From Dryococelus australis (taxonomy: Eukaryota; Arthropoda; Insecta; Phasmatodea; Phasmatidae): a DNA stretch of 64,000 nucleotides. The position numbers were made by a program, and so were the translations under genes. The stretch lies in assembly GCA_029891345.1 (NCBI GenBank), contig CM057002.1, positions 23,546,795-23,610,794 on the forward strand, given 5' to 3'. Each line of letters opens with the position of its first letter. Position 1 is the first letter of the stretch. The notes beneath the pieces were generated by a model. That model was not told the origin of the DNA, searched no databases, and was given only the letters and a program-made list of their open reading frames with translations. This document shows positions 55,680-64,000 of the stretch, piece after piece.

Positions 55680-57553
55680 GTAAAAACGAACCTTAATTGT
55701 ATGAAACAAAAACTCCACCCAGGAAGGGGGGGGGGGAGGGGGATCGGCAATCATAACTTACCCCTTTCTCCATGGGGGACTATCGACACACCTCTAGTCG
55801 CGTCACCACCCCCTCCCCATCCCCTTTCCGCTCAACTTTTGGACGTAAACTTTCGTTCTTGATTAGTAACATAAGATCCATCCTGTTCATTTGAGTGAAT
55901 TACACTTCGAGTGTTACTGGCGTAATATTACGTTGCACAGAACCTTACGCAAACTGCTGGCTAAGTAATATTTTGTTTCCCGCGTCTTTAGAGAATGCCG
56001 ATGTCGTGAAGTTGCGGCAAACTCCGCACAACTCAGTTAAATTCAAGCGATGTAGTACTCAAATTGTTAAGGGAGAAGGGTTAGGTCATACGTTCATTTA
56101 GTTAGCAAATATATTTGTTTATTACTAAAATGTACTGTTACATGCGGCCACTCCACGTCCTTTTCCTACACCCCCCCCCCCCCCCCCCTTCCGCATCTTA
56201 CCGTGCCACACTCGCTTTCGGTCGTGCGAGACGCTGTGCTTCAAGGACGAGCGGTAACACCACCGATCACCGGAGGGGAGAGCACATTTACAAATGCGCC
56301 GCCGCCATCACACGAGCGTGCGCTGCGATATGCCTATCCTTGGAGATATAATGTCTGGGGTTTATCGTTTCAAGGATGTTCTGGTCATCGCCCTCACCTT
56401 CCTCGCCAGGCGAGTGGAAACAGCGAAGCGATGACCGGCGACGAGAGTGGGCAGCGAAAGTGACGCGATTTTCGGAGTCAACACATTTAGAAACCAAACT
56501 AGTCAAGAAACTTCTAAACAGTTATTTCGCAATCCAACTTATTTATCTTACATGATTTGTTTCACATATGTAACCGCAATTAAATAAAGCATAATTATTT
56601 AATACTGCCAATGCCACATGGGAAAGTATAGGTAGAGGTGTAACCGTACAAATTAAAAAAAAAAATCGTGAAGTAGTTGCATGTTATGTCTTGCTTAGAT
56701 AATTTATGTATGGTCATAAATTTTGATTATATATATTTGTAAGAAAAATTGAAAATAGAATTGATACTACCCCTTAAGTGAATGTAACAAATATTAAGAC
56801 AATGATAAAGACTTTAACTGGTATATAGATTGGCGTTAAATATTGCACTAACTGACAATTATAAGTGCTGTAAATACACATAGGTAGTTTAATGTTGTAA
56901 ATAAAAGCTCTGTATATTTCCACGCATGATTATTTCGTAGAAATATTCAAACTGATCGGTATTTTTCTTTACATTTGCGCATTATAAATAAATAAAAATA
57001 ATGGTTATTTTACATTTTATTAAGACCTTTATACGTCACGAACTAGGATACGTTCCTAGCCTTCATTTTTTTTTTTTACGGTTTGCATTTCACATTTTGA
57101 TTCTGCGACTGCCAGTGGTCATAAACAATTCACTATCTCCTCTGACACCTGGGTTTTATTCCGTATATTCCATCTCCCTTCTTCGTCCGCGAGTGGCCAG
57201 ACGAGCTCTGTCCGTAATCAAGTGCGCTAATTTCCAGCCGGGCACCCGACTCGCCCGTCACGGCAAATTCAAAAAGTTACACGACTCTTCTTTTTTTTGC
57301 CGTCTTCATTACGGGAGAAAAAAAAACAAAAAAAAAAATGATTTGCTGGAACGGCGGGTGAGAATAAAAGGAAAGATCCGGGAGTTGGGGATGGAGAGGG
57401 GGGCAGGTTGAGATTCGTCTCTTCCAGGTGGCTTCCCACTGTGTTCGATTAATTCTAAGGAAGTTGATATATATGTTTTATTCTCTCTTTTTTTTTCCAG
57501 GCTCCGTACAGCAAGCTATTCGGTTAGTTTTTCCAGTGGGTCACTTACACGAA
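55680..57553. other. Unassigned stretch
   Basis: Contains a G run (55724-55735), a C run (56170-56187) and mixed AT- and GC-rich parts. Open frames up to 136 codons (57001-57411) show no known motif and include low-complexity Lys/Phe stretches. Confidence 0.4.
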
Positions 57554-57792
57554 TAACCCTGTTCACGGTAAAGTGAGCACTTTTTAAGGCCCTTCTAAAT
57601 ATTCCCTTTCATTCGGTTTCCATCTTCCTGCTGCTATTTGCTATAAACATTGCAATGTGACCAATGAACACAGTGTATACGCTTCCCTACCCTCAAAATG
57701 TAATGCCTGAGTGTGCAATAAGATATATTTATTATTGGTTAATGCCTCTTGGGAGGGCCTTAAAAAGTGATCACTTTACGGTGAACAGCCTA
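57554..57792. mobile_element. MITE B, copy 5
   Basis: CCCTGTTCACGGTAAAGTGA to ATCACTTTACGGTGAACAGC, internal CATTGCAATGTGACCAATGA. Confidence 0.9.
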
Positions 57793-57984
57793 TAATTACA
57801 ATGACTGACGGCCCACACTTACGCTGTTATAAAGTTGTGGCTCAGTTTTAAATGTACACATTATCAGTTTATTTAAGTTAAGGTGTGATAAATGAGTTGA
57901 CATATATTTTATATCACCTTTTATGTTTGTAATAGTTACAGTTGACATTAATTAAGGCAACTGTATTCAAAAGTACGGATAAAA

Positions 57985-58265
57985 ATAATAATGGTTAGAG
58001 ATGATGGTTTATCGCAAGAAAAGTTTACTGTTTGCTAGGATTCAACGTACTGTGCACATGTCCGACAGTTTTCTTTTCTTATTGGCTGCCATGCACGTGT
58101 GAAGCCACTACCCCATTTCACTCGGACCACGAAGATTCTGATACTATAAGGCAGAACGTTCGTGATTGGTCTACAAACAACTTAGCCGAGGCAAAACCTT
58201 GTTCATCCAATCACGAGAGAATAAACAAAGTTTGGAATTTTGTACCTTATATTAAATTGTAAGGC
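57985..58265 (+). repeat. Dispersed repeat P, copy 2
   Basis: TTAGAGATGATGGTTTATCG, GCTAGGATTCAACGTACTG, TTATTGGCTGCCATGCACGTG and CATCCAATCACGAG parallel copy 1. Its TAGAGATG start hints at hAT-like ends, but no partner end was found. Confidence 0.6.
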
Positions 58266-58865
58266 AATATTCCCGGCGTTCATGTTTACAATCTGCGATG
58301 GATAAATGTGTGGAAAATTTGGCATGATTGTGGAAGTTATATGAGCGTGAAACGGAAATCACAAAATCAAATTAAAATATATTACTAGTGTCTGGTTTTG
58401 GTGTTCCTTACTGACTCGTAAGAATTTTTTTTTTTTTTCTTAATAGACACAAAGCAAAAATTAATTTGGTTTTGAGTAGTCTGCTAACAGTGAACATGTT
58501 CTTGGGAAATTTGTGGGAATCGGTTTTTGTTTGTTCAAATCCGAAACGTCTTGTTACGACAAGGATATTTAACAGTGAACTATTATATTAGTACTTAAAT
58601 ATGATATTTATAATGTTTATAGTTTTAAAACCGTTGAAAATAATAGAACAATTATTTATTTCCAGCATTCGTAATATTTGCATATTCGTATCCACGCTCG
58701 TCAACGAATTCGGTGATATGAAAAAATAATGGTAGTATTCCTGAACATTTGAGGCATAATGGGAGTTTATGAGTGACGTTAATCAACTGTACACACATTT
58801 GCAATCACACAAATACTGAACGTGGTTACCGCACGAATTAGGTAATCCCACAATGCGTTTAAGTT
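58266..58865. other. Unassigned AT-rich stretch
   Basis: Nothing recognisable. Confidence 0.4.
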
Positions 58866-59805
58866 TTCGCCTGTCGAGATACCAAGAGCTCATGCTGGGG
58901 CTGTACAAACTTTACTGTGTTGTTTCGCCTGTCGAGATACCACGAGTTCATGCTGGGGCTGTACAAACTTTACTGTGTTGTCTCGCCTGTCGAGATACCA
59001 CGAGTTCATGCTGGGGCTGTACAAACTTTACTGTGTTGTCTCGCCTGTCGAGATACCACGAGTTCATGCTGGGGCTGTACAAACTTTACTGTGTTGTTTT
59101 CGCCTGTCGAGATACCACGAGTTCATGCTGGGGCTGTACAAACTTTACTGTGTTGTCTCGCCTGTCGAGATACCACGAGTTCATGCTGGGGCTGTACAAA
59201 CTTTACTGTGTTGTCTCGCCTGTCGAGATACCACGAGTTCATGCTGGGGCTGTACAAACTTTACTGTGTTGTTTCGCCTGTCGAGATACCACGAGTTCAT
59301 GCTGGGGCTGTACAAACTTTACTGTGTTGTCTCGCCTGTCGAGATACCACGAGTTCATGCTGGGGCTGTACAAACTTTACTGTGTTGTCTCGCCTGTCGA
59401 GATACCACGAGTTCATGCTGGGGCTGTACAAACTTTGCTGTGTTGTTTTCGCCTGTCGAGATACCACGAGTTCATGCTGGGGCTGTACAAACTTTACTGT
59501 GTTGTCTCGCCTGTCGAGATACCACGAGTTCATGCTGGGGCTGTACAAACTTTACTGTGTTGTCTCGCCTGTCGAGATACCACGAGTTCATGCTGGGGCT
59601 GTACAAACTTTACTGTGTTGTCTCGCCTGTCGAGATACCACGAGTTCATGCTGGGGCTGTACAAACTTTACTGTGTTGTTTTCGCCTGTCGAGATACCAC
59701 GAGTTCATGCTGGGGCTGTACAAACTTTACTGTGTTGTCTCGCCTGTCGAGATACCACGAGTTCATGCTGGGGCTGTACAAACTTTACTGTGTTGTCTCG
59801 CCTGT
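58866..59805. repeat. 58-bp minisatellite, 16 units, with higher-order structure
   Basis: Unit: TCGCCTGTCGAGATACCACG then AGTTCATGCTGGGGCTGTAC then AAACTTTACTGTGTTGTC. Sixteen copies are nearly identical. The junction between units is TTT, TCT or TTTT. Read in order the first twelve junctions are two copies of a six-unit pattern. Unit 10 alone has GCTGTG for ACTGTG. The unit has no stop codon in any plus-strand frame, and its length (1 mod 3) cycles the frame, so three overlapping frames of about 300 codons arise; these are not genes. Confidence 0.98.
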
Positions 59806-60365
59806 GCTCTGTGCGGTGACGTGTTGAAATTTTAATTAATTTTTTTTTTTTTACAGTGCAAACGAAACTCGGCTGAAGCCATGGGCGTGTGGTCGTCATG
59901 CGCAGGTGGCTGGGTGTTAATTTATGTCCGGTATGTTCCGGCCCCTTGTAATTCAATTATCGGGTTGTCGTGGTATCCAGTTTTCAAGCCAGCTGAGACA
60001 AAGGTGCGCCTTCTCGGACGCGCGCTCCATTCGGACGAGCGGAACGAAATGGACTACCTACCTCCCGGGCTGTCGATACGGAGAAATGTTTTTTTTTTTT
60101 TTTTTTTGCCGTGTCGTTTTGATCGCCGAAGGGTTGCGTACACGGTGTAGCGGCGGGGAACAAATCGAAATAGAAAACCCAACCGTTTGTGGACCAAATT
60201 TGGCGACAATTCCCAACTCGCGCTGCTAATGGAACTGTCCGATTGCACGGCAAGAGGGCAGGGATTGGGCGGCGCTTGACTCGACAGAATGCTCGAGTTT
60301 CTACCGCTAAGGAAACCGATGTCCTACCGTTTAAAGTCGTCAGAATGCCTGACAAGGGCTTACGT
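59806..60365. other. Unassigned stretch, partly GC-rich
   Basis: T-runs at 59840-59852 and 60089-60107. Overlapping open frames on both strands around 59880-60355 without motif. Confidence 0.4.
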
Positions 60366-60788
60366 TAAAGGCTGTTCACGATGAAGTGAGCACTTTTGAA
60401 ATCAACCTTAGAGAAAAAGTCACTGTACCTACCTGCATATATTTTGACGGGAGCACCGAGTGAAATGCGTCCAGTGAAGTTGGCAACGATGGATGGAAAC
60501 TTGTTTAATATCTTAACGCCGAATAAAAATTGTTAGATAGCTATCGGTGATAACTGAAATATTTCTTACGCTTTGTGCTTTTTTAATTCATCGAAGTGTT
60601 AAAAACATAAACAGTAATGAAAGATTTTTTTTCTAATGATATCGCAGTTTCACTTGACCGACGCATGAATAAAGTGACGAGATCCATGGCAATGTTAATT
60701 TTACATAAGGAGGAAGAATACAAAACGTGCATACAAGTAGATCTTAAGTAGGGCTTTCAAAAGTGCTTCATTTACCGTGGACAGCTTA
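60366..60788 (-). mobile_element. MITE A, copy 12
   Basis: AAAGGCTGTTCACGATGAAG to GCTTCATTTACCGTGGACAGC, with all landmarks. Confidence 0.92.
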
Positions 60789-60898
60789 TCTGTTTTATTG
60801 AAACTTGGTTTACATTTTCAACTAGTCCTCCATCAGTCTGTGAATCCATTTCAGAATATCCAATAGTAACCGTTTCCCTGGAGTACCCCATGTAGGTA

Positions 60899-61133
60899 TA
60901 GGCTATTCGCGGTAAAGTGAGCACTTTTGAAAACCCTCTCATTTGAAATAATAGTCAATAAATATATTTTATTTTAGCCTTAGACGTTAACTTCTCAGTG
61001 CGGTGGAATATACACACTGAGTTTTCTACTTACATTGCAATATTTATTTTAAAATATGTTTTAAAGATAAAAATGACTGAAAGAAAAAATTAACTAGGGC
61101 CTCAAAAGTGCTCACTTTACCGCGAACAGCCCA
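60899..61133. mobile_element. MITE B, copy 6
   Basis: TAGGCTATTCGCGGTAAAGT to GCTCACTTTACCGCGAACAG, TA at both flanks. 235 bp. Confidence 0.94.
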
Positions 61134-61946
61134 TATTTTGTTTGCTACTTAAAAAGTGTGATTGCTACACATGTGTTACTGATAATCCATTCTTTGTTTT
61201 TCGGTGTACGTAATTAAAATTAATTAATTAATACATAATAAATTATACAAAATTAATTGAGCCCATCTTATTTTTTTCAGGAATTACATAGTCAAACCTG
61301 CATCCATCAAGATTTGTAAAACTAGGGGGGAACCCCCCCCCCCCCAGTAAAATCATTATTCAAAACTGAAAAAAAAAAAAAATAGTTTTTCTATATTACC
61401 CTGTAAAGTCTATGCTTGAGTAGATAGTAAAATTGGTATTTTGAATGGGTGTTGAGCAATCCCAGTTAAGGCGCGGCATTTTGTCTGTTCGATATTCTTA
61501 TAAAGTACGTTTGAATTCAGCAAAAACTTATAAAGTAAGACTTTGTATAAGGTTAAAACTGTCCCGATAAAGACATATTGTATGAAGCGTGACCAGCCAT
61601 CAGTTCTCAAATGGCTTGTGCTGGACCCGAAGAATGAAACTTTATTGGTTGAAAAAAAAAAAAAAATGCGCGGAGTGAAATTATGTTGTATTATAAACGT
61701 GTATTTTATTTAAAACTAGCTTTATCCGGCGACATGATCTGCGTGGAATTCGTGTTTTCATAACAGTATCTTTTAAATAGTAAGTATTTCTTTAAAATAT
61801 AATAAATATTTTAGAATAGAAAGTGGAAATCAATGAATGTCCAAAAATAAGTCTGGAGTTGTTATTAGTAATCGGCCGTGTCAACATGTAGTTAATTTAG
61901 GCTTTTTACAAATACTTCTTTGAAAACAATGTTCTTTTAAATTTTA
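61134..61946. other. Unassigned AT-rich stretch
   Basis: Includes a C run (61337-61346) and A runs. No gene recognised. Confidence 0.4.
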
Positions 61947-62781
61947 GAGGAAGGAACCATGACAGCCAGTCCTGCCTCAAGTCAACTCCTGCGAATTTGA
62001 GAGTTCGCCTCTGCGACTCATTCATCGTCATCGCGAAGAAAACTTCGAGGGAACACTTCAGACCCTTGAATTGGAAAAAAGGAAGTTAAGTGGGCATCTA
62101 TGGAGTACGTGGCACAAACGCTATTCCTCCCTGAGCCGATTCTGTCAAATTAGCGGGCCTCGACTACAATTGCGATGTAGAGCTTTGGCTTGCAGCCTAA
62201 CGCCGTTGCAAAGTTTCGGTGGCTTCAAATTTCTGAGCAACAGAAGGCCAGGCGTGCCCTTACGCGGCATATGCCCATGGCATGGGAGACCCGGTGGATT
62301 TAAGATTGTTCGAAAAATTCCACTGGATAATGAACTGCTTCGTCTGAATTTACCACCATGTCCATTGAATTGTCTGCCACTTCTTCCCCTCTGAATGATT
62401 TCAGACAAGTGTAATTGATGACCCACTGCCTGGTCGTTTTTTTGGGGAGGGGGGGGGGGGTTAGACTGGCTCTTTCACACAAACATTCCACAGACTTGTC
62501 CTGCATGTGCGCTATCAGCTCCTGGACAGTAATCACCATAGCGCACAACTGGTCCGGTTTTGCTATCATACCGTCTGTTCTGCATAATCACCCTATCCAA
62601 TTTTGAGCAGGAGGTCTGAAAATTGATCGGCTGAAACTTCACCTGTTAGATGTACTCTCATATTTTTGGTGAGTTTTAGCACAACTGTACACCAAAAAGA
62701 GGATCTCTTGAGGCACACCTTGATTTCATCGGCTCGCTTTCCTCTCCGTACAAGTGGTAAAGTTTGGCGAAAGTCATTCAT
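61947..62781 (-). pseudogene. Helitron (PIF1-like helicase) C-terminal relic
   Basis: On the minus strand, FRQTLPLVRRGKRADEIKVC and NMRVHLTGEVSADQFSDLLL (62593-62781) match the middle of the PIF1-like helicase of Helitrons. After a stop, LCERASL, GEEVADNSMDMVVNSDEAVH and YPVEFF follow. A frameshift leads to PPGLP, LLLLRNLKPPKLCNG and VRLQAKALHRN, and another to VFFAMTMNESQRRTLKFAGV near 61990. The order of blocks is that of the family: LPV-RG, HYPxEFLN, LLRNLxPPxLCNGTRL and the FAMTxNxSQGxT motif VI. In Helitrons this helicase domain is fused to a Rep nickase, which was not found here. Multiple frameshifts make it non-functional. A host PIF1 gene is unlikely, because the LLRNL-PPKLCNG block is typical of Helitrons. 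Confidence 0.88.
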
Positions 62782-63440
62782 TACTTGGGAAACTTTTACG
62801 AAGTTTCCAGTTAATGGAACGGTTTTACTATTGGCTTATTTCTAAGAAATTGTTAACCATGTGTTTGATTGCTATAATTTTTATAGTAATTTCAAGAAAT
62901 TTAGAGTAAAAACGGCCATAAAATATTTTATCTCCATACAAACCATGAACCACTATTTCGCCCCTTACGGGTTTAAATTTGAAGAAAGAAAAAACCGTCG
63001 TTAGTGGCAACCTACGTTACTTAATAATGTTTCCTCTAAATGTCATATTTTTTAGGACCACACACACACACACACAAACATATATATATATATAGTGTAG
63101 ATTTTCCATAAAATATATTTTCCTGAAGTGAAAAATGTTTGGCATTTATTTGTGGCACAAACTCTGGTAAATTCTCAAAGTAATTTAACTCTGGTTGGTT
63201 AGGGGTTTAGTTACTTTTATAGAAGTTTTTCTAGTCAGTCAAGATACTAATTTTATATGACTTTAGTTACTTGCCACTGTGACCTGACATGCACGGACAG
63301 GCCGGGGCGACACACATACAATAGAAATATCCGATAATACGAAACTGTCGATACAATCTGTTATCGCCGTCATGAGCTAAACATAATACGCCTGACATAT
63401 ATGCATGTTGACGTCATAACTGTAAAGCTAGTAAGATAAT
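62782..63440. other. Unassigned stretch
   Basis: Could include more Helitron sequence, but nothing readable. (CA)n and (TA)n runs at 63060-63094. Confidence 0.4.
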
Positions 63441-63680
63441 GAGTGGTTGAAGAGGTTTGTGCAGCTCTTAACGGCGCAGTCTTGAGAGCCGAGATGAGGG
63501 TGAAGCGAGGTGAGCATGGAGCATCGCCGGAATGAAGGAACGGGGGAAACGGGAGATCCCCAAGAAAACCCGCCGACCAGTGGCATCGTCCGGTTAAATT
63601 CACACATGCGATAATCCGGGAGCGACCCCGCCACGATTCAAACCCCGTTTGCATAGGCGGGAGGCGCGCAGTTTAGCCGA
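63441..63680 (-). mobile_element. SINE M, copy 5 (head truncated)
   Basis: Minus-strand box B region AAACGGGGTTTGAATCGTGG is present, and the body (GACGATGCCACTGG, GCGATGCTCCATGCTCACC, CTCAAGACTGCGCCGTTAAG). The 5' GGGGCCACGGTGG is missing, replaced near MITE B7. Confidence 0.82.
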
Positions 63681-63687
63681 TACAGTA

Positions 63688-63927
63688 TAGGCCGTTCACG
63701 GCAAAGCGAGCACTTTTGAAAGCTTTCTCATTAAAAATAATAGTCATTAAACATATTTCATTTTAGCCTTAGGTGTAAACTTCCGAGTGCGGTGGAATAT
63801 ATACGCTGTGTTTATTACTTACATGGCAATATTTATTGTAAAAAAAAGGCGATTAAAAGATAAGAAATGACTGAAATAGAAAAGTAAGTAGGGCCTCAAA
63901 AGTGCTCACTTTACCGTGAACGGCCTA
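63688..63927. mobile_element. MITE B, copy 7
   Basis: TAGGCCGTTCACGGCAAAGC to GCTCACTTTACCGTGAACGG, flanked by TA (63686-63687 and 63928-63929). 240 bp; the best-preserved B copy. Confidence 0.95.
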
Positions 63928-64000
63928 TACTTAGTAATTGTATCATGTGAACATGAAAATCGACTCTGTCCTATTCAAATTTTTAGTGTGCTAAAAGCGT

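Noticed and set aside
57001-57411. 136-codon plus-strand frame
   Set aside because: Phe- and Lys-rich low-complexity ends from T and A runs; no domain recognised.
58866-59805. CRISPR-like array
   Set aside because: Units abut with no unique spacers, and the context is a eukaryotic genome. It is a minisatellite.
58853-59835. Three overlapping plus-strand open frames of 286-324 codons
   Set aside because: They are produced by a stop-free 58-bp unit whose length shifts the frame by one each time; the same residue blocks appear in all three frames. Not genes.

Overview
This is a gene-poor, repeat-packed, AT-rich window from an animal nuclear genome. A BEL/Pao LTR retrotransposon (a group known only from metazoans), several tRNA-headed SINE families and a PIF/Harbinger element with a MADF-type partner gene suggest an arthropod, most likely an insect with a large genome. 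The species cannot be named from the sequence. I found no intact host protein-coding gene, rRNA, functional tRNA or CRISPR array. What is readable is decayed transposon genes plus dozens of small non-autonomous elements, many with exact target-site duplications (TSDs).

Layout. 1-2.4 kb: unassigned, with two small repeat fragments. 2.4-8.1 kb: a nest in which a ~5-kb PIF/Harbinger element (2730-7711, ~40-bp terminal inverted repeats, TTA duplications) sits inside a smaller TTA element. Its transposase is split by an intron and carries frameshifts, a MADF-like exon lies antisense in that intron, and a hAT-like MITE has landed near the far end. 8.5-11.1 kb: two MITE-A copies, a tRNA-like segment and an exon-like reading. 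11.3-16.8 kb: a complete but broken BEL/Pao element on the minus strand with 195-bp LTRs and a 5-bp CTAGA duplication. 17-41 kb: a mosaic of MITEs, SINEs, microsatellites and tandem arrays. 41-58 kb: more hAT-like MITEs, SINE copies and a hairpin-unit array. 58.87-59.81 kb: a 16-unit 58-bp minisatellite with a six-unit higher-order pattern. 61.9-62.8 kb: a Helitron helicase relic on the minus strand.

Family names used here (working labels). A (~425 bp) and B (~235 bp) are MITEs sharing a GGCTGTTCACGG terminus, inserting at TA. C, R and Q are TTA-duplicating, PIF/Harbinger type. E, F, H, I and J are five short (240-300 bp) families with TAGGG/TAGAG ends, a TTCGCG-like core and 8-bp duplications, as expected of hAT MITEs. 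K is a TTAA/CCCTTT piggyBac-like MITE. G, M and N are tRNA-headed SINEs. D, L and similar loci begin CACTG and carry their own reiterated motif. O and P are dispersed repeats of unknown class.

How the parts relate. The autonomous elements seen (Harbinger R, Helitron, BEL/Pao) are all broken, so no element here looks able to move itself. The nests give a relative order of insertion, for example C before R before I2, SINE-G before E3, K1 before J2, and MITE-A9 before SINE-M2 and B3. At two sites different hAT-like families occupy the same 8-bp target in tandem, which suggests one transposase served several families.
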